A stretch of DNA of 64,000 nucleotides from Notamacropus eugenii (Eukaryota > Chordata > Mammalia > Diprotodontia > Macropodidae): contig NC_092875.1 in assembly GCF_028372415.1 (NCBI RefSeq), positions 406,797,239 through 406,861,238 of the forward strand, written 5' to 3'. The position numbers were made by a program, and so were the translations under genes. Shown here in pieces: positions 45,536-55,399 of the stretch; within the stretch, counting starts at the first letter, position 1; each line of letters opens with the position of its first letter. The notes under the pieces are model-generated. The model saw only the letters and a program-made list of their open reading frames with translations. It was not told the origin of the DNA and searched no databases.

Positions 45536-46160
45536 AAAGAGGCATGTTGAATTATTTCTGTGGTCCTGTCCCGGCTTCTTGTTCCAATTCTATGAGTCAA
45601 ACCTCAGACAATTCTCTAATTGGCTTGCCAGAACTCTCTCAACCTCGAGAGTCTCATATTTATTTCATTACCAGACTAGGTGTCTCAACAAGGGCTTCCA
45701 GTACTTTAGACAGGCCTCCTCACTGGCCTCCTGAGCTTTCCAGTATATGCAGATGGGTTATTTGGGAGGTCAACCTGGGGTTTATATGGCCATTCCAGAC
45801 AGGGGTTCTGATTAGTTTCCATGACATAGTTCAGGAATAAAGTAGAGCATGCCATAGCATCACAAGACAAGGTCTTGGGAGCCAGAGACAGTTGAAAGTT
45901 CCAGGCGAGTCAGAAAAAATAGCAAATGAGTTTGCTCTAAACTTAGCTTGTGTGTAAGCTCCATACTGCAGGTGGGCTCTCTGAGAAGCTCAAGTGTCTG
46001 TAGAATCGAGTTTAACAAAGGGAAAACTTTGATCCAGACCCTCCCCTTCTTCCACAAACAATTTCTCCCACTCAGAACGAGGCTGCTCTCTCTTATATTC
46101 CCCCAGATGATGCTACTCAAGGCTGGCTTGTGCTCCAATTGAGCTAAGAACTTTTTGGAA
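45536..46160. other. Unassigned sequence
   Basis: No gene; the 122-codon frame 45472-45840 begins inside a SINE. TTTATATGG and GGAATAAAGTAG occur in LTR-like order (45781 and 45834), but termini cannot be defined. Confidence 0.4.
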
Positions 46161-46179
46161 TGTTTTTACTGTGCCTAAA

Positions 46180-46242
46180 GAATGCCAAAATGGAATCATG
46201 AAGAGACAAATACGGCTGAAATGACTCAACAACAACAATGAA
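46180..46242 (+). mobile_element. RTE-type SINE tail only, plus strand
   Basis: GCCAAAATGGAATCATGAAG, then AGACAAATACGGCTGAAATG and CAACAACAACAATG. A 5'-truncated copy. Confidence 0.78.
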
Positions 46243-46289
46243 AGTTCCGCACAATTCAAACTCCAGTCTGGTGCTAAATATATGAAGTT

Positions 46290-46690
46290 TACAGGAGAGC
46301 TTCTGGGATTTAGGGCTAGAAGGGACCTTAGGGTCATCTAGTCTAGACTTTATTTTCCAGTTCCATTCAGTCATTTTTCAGTCATGCCTGATTCTCCGTG
46401 ATCCCATTCGGGGGTTTCTTGGCAAAGATACTGCAGTGGCCTGCAATTTCCTTCTCCAGCTCATTTGACATATAAGGAAATAGAGGCAAATAGGGTGAAA
46501 TGACTTGCCCAGGGTCACGTAGCTGGATTTTAACTCAAGAAGAGAAGTCTTCCTGGCTTAATTTTACAGTTGAGGAAACTGAAGGACGAAGGCGAAGTGA
46601 CTTATTCTAGGTCACACAGCTACTAAGTGGCAGAGATAAAATTAGAACCCAGGTCTAGTGACTACAGTTCTCTTTCCACTGTGCCACAAG
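46290..46690 (-). mobile_element. MIR-like SINE split by a younger SINE
   Basis: Left half 46300-46362 (GGGCTAGAAGGGACCTTAGG, TCATCTAGTCTAGAC), right half 46561-46690 (ACAGTTGAGGAAACTG, GGTCACACAGCTACTAAG, CTTTCCACTGTGCCAC). The halves are collinear once the 46363-46560 insertion is removed. Confidence 0.85.
46363..46560 (-). mobile_element. RTE-tailed SINE nested in a MIR-like SINE
   Basis: CAGTCATTTTTCAGTCATGCC, TTTCTTGGCAAAGATACTGC, GCCCAGGGTCACGTAGC and AAGTCTTCCTGGCTT, reversed. It is flanked by ATTTTCCAGTT (46352-46362) and ATTTTACAGTT (46561-46571), a target duplication with one mismatch. The tRNA-like head is missing. Confidence 0.87.
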
Positions 46691-46869
46691 ATGGAATAAA
46701 GCGATGTGTAGTGAAGTGGGTCTTACATGTCATTTCACCCAACCTTTCCAGATGAAAGAAACAGATGAAGAAACTATGGCCCAGTGAGGAAAAATGATTT
46801 GCATAGTAAGTATCCAAGGAGGATTCGAACTGACATCTATAGGGTGGAAGTTGTAGAGAAACAAAATTT

Positions 46870-47045
46870 TAGCCCCAATTGTATTCCTATATGTATTAAG
46901 CAGTTATTCTGTGCAAGGGTGGAAAGCTCAGGAGATGGTAAGTCCTCATTGTCAGAGGTCCCAGATATCATAGAGGACTCATTCAACCCAAGCCAGTTGG
47001 GTGAACTACTATTTCTTAACTGGCTATACACTGATGAAGGGAAGG
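46870..47045 (+). repeat. TTTATTAAG-type dispersed repeat, diverged
   Basis: TGTATTAAGCAGTTATTCTG, GTGCAAGG and TCCTCATTGTCAGAGG follow the family order loosely. Confidence 0.35.
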
Positions 47046-47117
47046 AGTACCAGGGCTGAATCAGCTGCAGACTTGGTTCTTCTTCATCAGTAACATCATT
47101 TACATTGTTCAGTCACT

Positions 47118-47325
47118 AGGGCGGCAGTGGGGAACCTTCAGCCTCGAGGCCACATGTGGCCCTCCAGGTCCTCAAATGCGGCCCTTTGACTGAATCCAAA
47201 CTTCACAGAACAAATCCTCTTAATAAAAAGATTTCTTCTGTAAAACTTGGACTCAGTTAAAAGGCAGCACCCAAGGATCTAAAAGGCCACATGTGGCCTC
47301 AAAGTCACAGGTTCCCCACTCCTAC
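47118..47325. mobile_element. hAT MITE (OposCharlie-like), complete
   Basis: The left end CAGTGGGGAACCTTC with CTCGAGGCCACATGTGGCC is mirrored at the right by GGCCACATGTGGCCTC with CAGGTTCCCCACTCC. The middle is also mirrored: CTTTGACTGAATCC, then AATCCTCTTAATAAAAAGATTTCTTC, then ACTTGGACTCAG. This palindromic, about 205-bp design is a non-autonomous hAT element of the OposCharlie/SPIN group, with no transposase. An 8-bp duplication is not clear. Confidence 0.78.
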
Positions 47326-47514
47326 AATTGGCAATAGAATGCTCAGTAAATGACCCCTGAGACCTCGTGATTTTGTGGTCAGCGTTCTTTCCATTTGGCT
47401 CTGTGGTCTCCTCAATGGTCTGAATGCTATGTCCATTATCCTTTTTTAAATTCCCATACACTGTGTCCTAGACTCCATTAAATTCAACAAACTGATTCAG
47501 CGCCTCCTATCCAC

Positions 47515-47705
47515 AGGGCACTGCAGTGTTCTGTAGTGGATAGAAACTGGTCTCAAAGACAATTGGGTTCAGATCCTGCCTCTGACATATCCTGGTGATG
47601 TAACTGTGGACGAGTCATTTAACCTCTCAATGCCCCCAGCAGCTATCTAAGAATATAAATTGCAGAGAGCCTGCTAATCTGCATTGGTAGAGGGACTCTT
47701 CTGTA
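47515..47705 (+). mobile_element. MIR/CORE-type SINE (TATAAATTG variant), plus strand
   Basis: GTAGTGGATAGAAACTGG, TTCAGATCCTGCCTCTG, TGGACGAGTCATTTAACC, GAATATAAATTGCAGAG and GCATTGGTAGAGGGAC. Sister of 36650-36840. Confidence 0.78.
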
Positions 47706-48261
47706 TAAGTGGAAATCACAGGCCCTATCCCTTTCCTAAATAAAATGAAGGTCTTCCATGTGGCTAACTAAAAAGAAATAGAGGTTCCAGGTTCCACACA
47801 GCCTGTCCTTGGCAAGGACCTTCAAGTATCAGTTCACTGATTGCTCTAAACACATGTTCACAACTTTCACTTCCAAGCTACTGAATCGAAGCCACAACCT
47901 CATCTGTAAGTCCGAAAGTCATCAAAAAGGAAACTGGGGAAATTAGTCACCAAAGTACCAGAAAGTTCTCAAATGTAATGTACAAAGAGTAGGGTGGGAA
48001 TGGCCATTAGACAGCTATCACATCTCAAGTAAGACAACAGTAGAGACAGGCTCTGAAAAAGAACAATTTATTTACCTTCACTCAAACCAATTTAACCGAC
48101 TGTACATCTACAAAAGAATCTTACTTACATCAGGGCTGAATTCGCTGCTATCTTGTTGCTTCTTTACCAGTAGCATCTTGTAAACTGGCAGTCATAAGAT
48201 GGCAGTTCACCATGTTATTATTCTCATGAGGGTTTATCACATATGGTAATCAGTATAAAGG

Positions 48262-48520
48262 AGCAGCTAGGTAGTGCAATGGATAGAGCACCAAGCCTGG
48301 AGTCAGGAAGATTCATCTTCCTGAGTTCAAATCTGGACTCAGATACTTACTAGCTGTGTGACCCTGGGCAAGTCATTTAACCCTGTTTGCCTCAGTTTCC
48401 TCATCTGCAAAATGAGCTGAGGAAGGAAATGGCAAACTACTCCAGTATCTTTGTCAAAGAAAATTCAAAATGGGCCATAAAGAGTCAGACACAACTGAAG
48501 AACAACTCAACCACAACTCA
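48262..48520 (+). mobile_element. Full-length RTE-tailed SINE, plus strand
   Basis: AGCAGCTAGGTAGTGCAATGG, TACTAGCTGTGTGACCCTGG, CTCATCTGCAAAATGAGC, then AAAGAGTCAGACACAACTG and CAACTCA. One of the least diverged copies. Confidence 0.9.
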
Positions 48521-48769
48521 ATATGGAGGAATGGATATTTTACCTGTCATACTTAACTTTCCTCCATGCTTTCATCCAACCTTAATTGATTCAGGCATCT
48601 AATGTTAATGCAATCATTCTTTACTAAGGCAACAAGTACACAGTGCCAAAATATCAGCTTGTTTAGAATGAAATAAAAGATGTAGGGATCTCTCTTTACA
48701 ACCAAATGCTGATTTTTTTCAGTAAAAGGCAAAAATCTTTATTCTAACTAGAAAAGATGTTAGAGATCA

Positions 48770-48945
48770 TTCCCTAGGGTCATAGAAGTAGAATTGGAAG
48801 AGACCTCAGAGGTCTTCTAATCAAACCTTCATTTTGCAGATAAGAAAATTGAGATCAAGAAACTAAAGTGACTTACCCCAAGGCCATAAACAGGATTTAG
48901 ACCCAATTGTCCTCACTCTACAGTCAGGGCTCTTTCAGCTGGGAC
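48770..48945 (-). mobile_element. MIR-like SINE, minus strand (first of two)
   Basis: GGTCATAGAAGTAGAATTGG, TTGCAGATAAGAAAATTGAG and AGTGACTTACCCCAAGG, then a degenerate head. Confidence 0.74.
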
Positions 48946-49090
48946 AGTCCAGCCCCCTCATTTCCAGATAAGGAAATTGAGGTCTAGACAAATGACTTAC
49001 TCATGATCACAGGATCAGCCTCAGGAACCATAGCCCAGGTCTCCTGATGCCTACTTAATGGTCATTCTTCCACACCTATTTCCCTGTCCC
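48946..49090 (-). mobile_element. MIR-like SINE, minus strand (second of two)
   Basis: AGTCCAGCCCCCTCATTTCC, GATAAGGAAATTGAGG and CTCATGATCACAGGATC. It lies head to tail with the preceding copy, so the pair may be one local tandem duplication. Confidence 0.7.
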
Positions 49091-49109
49091 TCTCAGTTGT
49101 ACTAGTTAT

Positions 49110-49400
49110 TTAATGACCATCTTCTGCCCAATCAGGAAAAGAACCCTTTTTTCTAGAATTCTGTGTACAGGTTTATGGTACTTTCAGACCTTAACTGAAA
49201 CTGCTATCTCTCAAGTTGCCAGTGAGCTCTTAATTACCTGTTCTAAAGGCCTTTTCTCAATTCCCATTCTCTTGATTTCTCTGCAACATTTAGCACTGTT
49301 GACACCCTCCTCTCCCTAGAAACTCTCTCTTTTATGGTTTTTGTGATACCTCTCTCAGGGTTCTCTTCCCGGGTAGGGTGTTCCTTCATCTCCTTTATTA
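49110..49400 (+). mobile_element. L2/CR1-group LINE reverse-transcriptase remnant
   Basis: The plus strand between 49190 and 49330 carries a decayed version of the (D)LSAAFDTVDH-LLLE-L block of L2/CR1 reverse transcriptases (CTGCAACATTTAGCACTGTTG, then CTCCTCTCCCTAGAAACTC). Frameshifts are present. Confidence 0.6.
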
Positions 49401-49469
49401 GTGGTACAAAACAAGGTAATTGAATATGCTTAGTTATTACTTGAAAATCTTGGCTTATATATCAAATTG

Positions 49470-49612
49470 CTTACCATCTTGCAGAGGAGGGAGGTGAAAG
49501 AGGGAGGGAGAAAATTTGAAACCCAAAATATTTTTTAAAATGTATGCTAAAAATTGTCTTTACATGTAATTGGGAAAGCAAATAAATTATTATTTAAAAT
49601 TTTTTTAAATTT
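49470..49612 (+). mobile_element. L1 3' terminus, plus strand
   Basis: CAAATTGCTTACCATCTTGC, GAGGGAGGGAGAAAATTTG, CTAAAAATTGTCTTTACATG and GGAAAGCAAATAAATTATT. Ends in an A/T tract. Confidence 0.78.
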
Positions 49613-50619
49613 TGGTTTAACATTCTGCGGTAAAGGCATTCCTAGGGCTGGTCCTAAGTTTGATTTATTTTGATACTTGGTTTTAATGACTGTCATAGCT
49701 AAAACAATAAAAAAGATATCTCACAAAGATAAGTAGTTCCAAATGGAAGAAATGCATTATTGGCTGTGCTAACTAAAACATGACACTCATTTTTCAATCT
49801 CATCCACCAATTATGCAAAGGTTTTGACTGAAATTCGACTGGTAAATTTCCATCTTTCTAAATTGAAGAGGAAAATTGGGAAATGTTACATTTTTTCTAC
49901 TTTTTTACAAGTGAGTTCAAAACGCTCTGAGACTTTCCACTTGGAAAATTTTTAAGTAGGTCAGAAAATTTGGATTTCACTTTTTCATAGTATGCAGATA
50001 AAGGTTTTTAATAGGTGACATATTTTTAGCAGTAAAAGTTAAATTTTTAAATGGTCTTACTAGTTATGACGATTTCATACCATTATTAACTAAGATCTCA
50101 GGGTACAATATTCACTTAAAGATGAGACTGATCATGAGCTAACCATAAGGGATGTAAATCCATATTTCAAATAATCTTGATAATGAAATCAACTTAATTA
50201 ATCAACTTGATAATCAACTCAACTTAGATCACATTGTTTTTCTCTTGTCGTGTTTCGTGACAAAAAGAATAGAGCTGTTAGTTCTGCCATGTTCTTCTTG
50301 TATGCTTGTACTCACTTGATTAAAATTATCTTCAATCTGTGGTTTCTCTGCAGGAATCTTTTTAAGCCACATACCTATTTTGTGAGGGTTAATTTAGTTA
50401 AAACTAGTTGTTATAATCCATAAACCCACTTAACCAGACACATATAAATGGTAGTACATGGCAACTTTTCTGAAAGTGCACAGACAAGGGAGGGTGACCC
50501 CTTTGTGTCAGGGGTTTCTTCCTCTGCCCTTAGGATGATATCTCACATATGTTACCTGACATGAGACTATCTGGCACATGGGCCAAGTGTCTACATATTA
50601 AATGTCAGTGAATCTTTCT
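49613..50619. other. Unassigned AT-rich sequence
   Basis: No gene or recognised repeat. ATAATCAACT-type short repeats occur around 50170-50220. Confidence 0.45.
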
Positions 50620-50662
50620 CCTTCTTCTTCTTCTTCTTCTTCTTCTTCTTCTTCTTCTTCTT
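50620..50662. repeat. (TTC)n microsatellite
   Basis: About 14 nearly perfect CTT units. Confidence 0.97.
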
Positions 50663-50825
50663 TTTTACAAAATGATCAAATACATATGAATAGAAGTTTT
50701 AATATTTTGTTCCTACACCTCTATGAATCATCTTGAATATCTCATGGGGTACATGCACTCCATTTTGGAAACTACTGTTCTAGACAAAAGGGAGCTGTTG
50801 ACGGTTTTTGAGCAGGGGAGTTGCA

Positions 50826-50950
50826 TTCAGTTCAGTTCAACAATTATTCAATTCTTAATATATGTAAGGTACCATGCTGGGGCTGGAGATATAATCCCCA
50901 AAAGAGTCCTTGTCCTCAAGGAGCTAATATTTAGTGAGGGGTATACAATA
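50826..50950 (+). repeat. TTTATTAAG-type dispersed repeat
   Basis: TTCAACAATTATTCAATTC, TACCATGCTGGGGCTGG and CTTGTCCTCAAGGAGC, matching the 4738 family. Confidence 0.6.
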
Positions 50951-50972
50951 TGAATGTAGGTATCTAAGCAAA

Positions 50973-51212
50973 TGGGCAGTGGCAGAGTGGATGAAGTGTC
51001 ACTTCCTCCTAAGTTCAAATCCAGTGTCAGACACTTAGTAGCTTTGTGACCCTGGGCAAATCACTTAACCCTGTTTGCCTCAGTTTCCTCACCTGTAAAA
51101 TGATCTGGAGAAGGAAATGGCAAACTACTCCAGAATCTCTGCCAAAAACAAACACACCCAAATGGAGTCACAGAATCAGATGACTGAAAATGACTGAATA
51201 TATAAACAAAAA
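50973..51212 (+). mobile_element. RTE-tailed SINE, plus strand
   Basis: GGGCAGTGGCAGAGTGGATG, CTTTGTGACCCTGGGC, GATCTGGAGAAGGAAATGG and GGAGTCACAGAATCAG, with a deletion in the head around 50990. Confidence 0.86.
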
Positions 51213-51217
51213 GTGGT

Positions 51218-51445
51218 ACAGCGGTTAGTGTTGTTACTTGGAGTCAGAAAGACATGAGTTCAATTTGGCTCAGACACTTACCAGCTGTGGGACCCAGGGT
51301 AAGTCATTTAACCTCTGTCTGCCTTGGTTTCCTCATTTCTAAAATGGGGATAATAGTACCTGACATAACATTTTTAAGGTACTTAGCAAACCTTAAAGCT
51401 ATATGTGTGTTATTTGTTGTTATTATTAATTATTATTATTATATA
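51218..51445 (+). mobile_element. MIR/CORE SINE, plus strand
   Basis: GTGGTACAGCGGTTAGTG, GGAGTCAGAAAGACATGAG, CCAGCTGTGGGACCC and AAATGGGGATAATAG, then a TTATTATT tail. Confidence 0.82.
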
Positions 51446-51499
51446 ACACTGACAAGTTGGGGACCCAGAGGGGTAGTTGCTAAATCATGTAAGAGCTTT

Positions 51500-51865
51500 A
51501 GAGAGTTTTCAAAATTTAATTTTACTCAATTAATAAAAATCTATTTTCTCTCCCTCTTAGTTTTCCCTCCCCCACTGGGAAAAAAAAAGAAAAACAAAAC
51601 TCTTGTAAAATATATGTGTAGCCAAGCCAAGCAAATTCTTTCACTGTCCACGTTCAAAAGTTATGCCTCGGTGGCTCAGTGAGTTAGAGCACCGACCCTG
51701 CAGTCAGGAGGACCCTGAGTTCAAATCCTGCCTTGGATTTGACAGTTGGCACACTTACTGGCTGTGTGACCTTGGGCAAGTCACTTAACCCCAATTGCCT
51801 TGCCTTCTCCCCTCCAAAAAAAAGCTATGCCTCATTTTATACCCTGAGTTCATCGTCTCTTTATT
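51500..51865 (-). mobile_element. L1 3' UTR, minus strand, split by a SINE
   Basis: TCTCTCCCTCTTAGTTTTCCC, TATATGTGTAGCCAAGCC and TTCACTGTCCACGTTC before the SINE; TATGCCTCATTTTATACC and TGAGTTCATCGTCTC after it. Confidence 0.72.
51670..51822 (+). mobile_element. tRNA-derived, A-tailed SINE (L1-mobilised type)
   Basis: A-box-like GGTGGCTCAGTGAGTTAG, B-box-like GAGTTCAAATCC, then GTGTGACCTTGGGCAAG, AACCCCAATTGCCTTGCC and a short poly(A) (51816-51823). It is flanked by AGTTATGCCTC (51659-51669) and AGCTATGCCTC (51823-51833), an 11-bp target duplication with one mismatch. The A-tail and duplication imply L1 machinery, unlike the RTE-tailed SINEs. Confidence 0.86.
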
Positions 51866-51866
51866 C

Positions 51867-52110
51867 TTGTTGTTAAGTCATTTCAATGCGTCTGATTCTT
51901 TGTGATCCCATTTGGGGTTTTCTTGGCAAAGATACTGGGGTGGTTTTTCCTTCTCTAGCTCATTTTACATATGAGGAAATGGAGGTAAACAGAGGTGACT
52001 TGCCCAGAGTTGTACACTACTAGTAAGTATCTAAGGTTGAATCTGAACTCAGGGTACAGTCTTCCTGATTACAGGCCCACCACTTCTCCACTGCATCACC
52101 TAGTTTCCTT
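51867..52110 (-). mobile_element. RTE-tailed SINE, minus strand
   Basis: TTGTTGTTAAGTCATTTC, TTTGTGATCCCATTTGGGG, GAGGAAATGGAGGTAAAC and CCACTGCATCACCTAG. Confidence 0.86.
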
Positions 52111-52714
52111 AGCTTTAGAAGGTTTTAAAACAAAATGCTTCTGGGAGGGTCTGAGAGGAAAAGACTTTGCCTGCTAGGATCACCAGGTAAGGCTTCCTAA
52201 AGGTCTGCTAGAACGTCCAACTTATCTTTCAGTTTTACACTTCCTTTATCCCACTTATCCCCATTGGTACTTTTCGCCTTGCTTCTAACTGTGTTCTTTC
52301 CAGTTAAGATTGACCTACCGCTTTCTGCCATTTGCTTTGAATTCACGTTGGACTTTGTGATTCTGGCTTTGCCCTCCCTCTCCTTTCATTTATACGTCTC
52401 CCTTTTCTTTTCCTTGGAGTAATTTTCAAAATTGATGTCCTTCTAAGATCTATGTCTTCTTTCTTGTTTCAGCCTCTGTCTTACTATTCCCCTCCCCACT
52501 CCAGTTTGACTCCAGTCAAACAGAAGTACTCTCTGCACCCTCACACCTTAGTGACTTGGCCAAGATGTTTTTCCTTCTCTGCCTGTTGAATTTCTATCTA
52601 CCTTTTAATATCCAGTGCCATGCCGTCTTCTCTGGGGAATCTTCCCTGGTGCCCCCAGTTGCTAATTGTTTTCCCCTTCAGATTCTCCCAGAAACACTTT
52701 GTTTTAAAATTTTC

Positions 52715-52885
52715 AAAAGACATGATGAACTCGAGGTGTAGATATAGTCTTTGGACATGTCCAATGAGAGAATTTGTTTTCCTTGACTACTTGCTAGGGT
52801 TTTGCTTTGCTTTGCTTTTACAAGAGGGGAAGGGAAAGTGAGAAGAAGAAAAATATTTTTGTTCATTGAAAAAACTATTAAATTT
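52715..52885 (+). mobile_element. L1 3' end, plus strand
   Basis: CTTTGGACATGTCCAATG, TTTGTTTTCCTTGACTAC, TTGCTTTTACAAGAGGGG and an A-rich terminus. It is the sense counterpart of 51500-51865. Confidence 0.7.
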
Positions 52886-53039
52886 TTAAAAAACTTTAAA
52901 GCACTTAGGTGACATAGTGTGCTATAGTTATTTATAGGGTTAGGATTAGGGCATTTAGGGGAGGGTTATTTTTATAACATAAAGATTTATACATATTATA
53001 AATATAAGGTTTTATAATATAATATAACATACATTTGTT

Positions 53040-53150
53040 TCTTGAAGGCAACAGATTACAATAATCATTTCTTTTCTAAGTTTTGTATCTCCCCCAGATA
53101 ATAGCACAACCCTGCATACAATAAGCACTTAAAAATGTTTGTTGTGTTGT
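53040..53150 (+). mobile_element. L2-type LINE 3' end, plus strand
   Basis: TTTGTTTCTTGAAGGCAAC, TTTGTATCTCCCCCAG and ACAATAAGCACTTAAAAATG. Confidence 0.6.
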
Positions 53151-53594
53151 ATATACTGTCAGACTTGGGTTGATGTATTGATTTTGCTGAACTTTTTTCT
53201 TCTTTATTACAAAGGATGGCTGGGGAGGTTATAGAAAAAGGGCATACATTTCAGAAGTGGAGATGAGGTAAAAACAAAAATACCCCCTCCCAAATGTCAA
53301 AGATTTAAAAAAATAAGTATTTGCTGTATTATATTCTGACTGGAACTTTTATGATGCCTGTAAAACATCTCGATAATTCCTCTTTCAGCTTGAGTTAGCC
53401 AGGATCCTTCCTCCCTTCTCTGACTTTCATCTCTGCCTCCCTCTTCCTGCTTGCCCACATGATCACATCCTGTTCCCTAGAAACATTGTGTTCTGACCCC
53501 TCTTATCACCATTGCTTCCATGGGAGGTTGAGCTAAAGACACATGAAAGAGCCATGTGAAAAATGATAATATTAGAGAAAGCAGCATACTAGAT

Positions 53595-53775
53595 GGCAGG
53601 AGACGTGTTCTGGTCCTAACTTATTAATTATGTGTATGTGTATGTGTGTATGGGTGTGTATGTGTATGATCTTGGGTGAATCTTTCACCCTTTCTGGGAC
53701 TCAGTTTCCTCGTGGATAAAATAAGGCTGCTGGAAGAGACGGTCTCTGAGATTCCTTCCAGTTTTTGAATTCTGG
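53595..53775 (+). mobile_element. MIR, plus strand, with a TG expansion
   Basis: GGCAGGAGACGTGTTCTGG, GATCTTGGGTGAATC, TCTGGGACTCAGTTTCC and TCTCTGAGATTCCTTCCAG. A GTGTATG tract (53632-53670) replaced the TGTGTGACC segment. Confidence 0.8.
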
Positions 53776-53989
53776 GATTACTATTTTCCCCCATGTAAGG
53801 TCAAGATTGGGATATCCATCAATCATACCATATAATTTATGTAATCTGCTTAGCCCAATAGTAGCAGAGCAGGATCTTAGATTGGTGATGGTGGTGGTGA
53901 GCTTCAAGTCTTTCATTCTCCACAGACTGTCCTACCCCAAAGGGCCATCACTGAAGTCCCCACTATCCATTGGAATGGTCCAAGGGATG

Positions 53990-54085
53990 AACCTAAAAAA
54001 GAGTTTCCTCACCTGTAAAAAGAAAGGGTTGGGCTAAATTACCTCCAATGTCCTTTATAACTCTAACTCAACGGTCCTGTGAAAG
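53990..54085 (+). mobile_element. MIR 3' fragment, plus strand
   Basis: GAGTTTCCTCACCTGTAAAA, GGGCTAAATTACCTCC and CTCTAACTCAACGG. Confidence 0.68.
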
Positions 54086-54169
54086 TCTCAAAAGAAGAGG
54101 AACATTGAGGTTGAGTGTGGGAGGGGTGGGGGGAGATATGGAGCTGTTTCCAACGAGTACTTAGATATT

Positions 54170-54330
54170 CGTTTAACAGATGTGTATCCATTGTTTAAGG
54201 TGTACATATCAGTCTATGCTAAATGGGATAGGGGGAGGGGAGTGTTACAAAATACAACAAATAATCCCCCAATTCAAAGTGTTTACATTCTAGTTGGGGA
54301 GATAAGTTATACTTCTCTGTAAAGTTAAGT
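54170..54330 (+). repeat. TTTATTAAG-type dispersed repeat, diverged
   Basis: CGTTTAACAGATGTGTATCC and CAATTCAAAGTGTTTACATTC, then CTAGTTGGGGAGA. Confidence 0.5.
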
Positions 54331-54334
54331 CACA

Positions 54335-54520
54335 CCGGCATAGAATGTTACAGCTATAACTAACCTCAGATATGGTTTCCTCATTTTGTAGATAAGGGAT
54401 CTAAGGCCCAGGCTGATACAAATCATGCAGGTTTGGTCCAGAGCTAGGAATAGATCCCCGGACTTCCCATCACTAGGGCAATGCTTTTACATCATACCAC
54501 CTGCCTGAGTCCCAGGGTGA
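54335..54520 (-). mobile_element. MIR-like SINE, minus strand
   Basis: GGCATAGAATGTTACAGC, TTTTGTAGATAAGGGATC, TAAGGCCCAGG and CATACCACCTGCC. Confidence 0.7.
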
Positions 54521-54579
54521 GATGATTGTCAAATGAGATATAGGATAGTATAGGAGTTCAGAGGGGAGAGGTGTTAAGG

Positions 54580-55060
54580 GAGAGAGAAATCTTGAGATGG
54601 ACTTTCAAAGGTGGGTAGGATTTGGTTATAGGCAATTAAAGGAGAAGGGAATTCTAGGTGACTATGTAGCATGGTCAAAGATACTAAGTAAGGAATTTAA
54701 ATTCTGGGGCAATAGATTGGCCTGTTAGGAACCTACAGGTTTAAATTGGGGAGCAGTAGGAAGTAATATGGGAAAAGCATGCTGAAGCTAAATTATGTGG
54801 GCCTTGAATGCCAGTTTAAAGAGTTTTAACTTTTATCCTGAATATAGAAGGAAACTATTCATGGTTGTTGAGATGGGTGTGCGACACAATTTTTAAAATG
54901 GTATTTCTGGACGATTAATCTGGGATGTGTAGGGAGGACTGGGATGAGAAGAAGCTGCAGAATTGCAAGGCCATTGTGATAATCAAGGCATAAAGTTGGG
55001 GTATTGGCATTGGGACGAAAAACAAGATAGAGGAAATAAAGAAGGGTTTGACAGGATTAA
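54580..55060 (+). repeat. Purine-rich ancient dispersed repeat, third copy
   Basis: TGGGCCTTGAATGCCAG, AACTTTTATCCTGAATATAG, GGTATTTCTGGACGATTAATC and GGCCATTGTGATAATCAAGGC. Collinear with 7300-7900. Confidence 0.65.
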
Positions 55061-55399
55061 GGGATTGCATATAGGTAACAAGGCAAAAGAAGCAGTCAAA
55101 GGTTAGGGAGATTCAGATCCTGGGTAGCTGAAGAATGATTGTATCATCCAGGAAAAATAAGGAAGTCAGGGGACATGCTGACTCAGAACAGCTTTTTTGG
55201 GGGGGTGAGGGGGTGGGGTGGGAAGGGCACAAATGTCCAAAACAACTTTCACATCCCTGGTAGAACATTAGCCAACACTTCACAGGCTGTATCATGGAAG
55301 GGGGAAGGGCTACCTTTGGTTACTTTTACATTTCTTTTTATTATATAACATGCTGTGTTACTATAGGAAAGTGAAGTTATAAACATATATTTTCAGGAA

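Noticed and set aside
45536..46160. LTR with TTTATATGG and GGAATAAAG
   Set aside because: Signals are in the right order but only about 50 bp apart, and no TG...CA termini or other copies could be identified.
46180..46242. CRISPR-like or clustered short repeats (CAACAACAACAA)
   Set aside because: It is the simple tail of a SINE. No regularly spaced repeats with spacers exist anywhere in the window.
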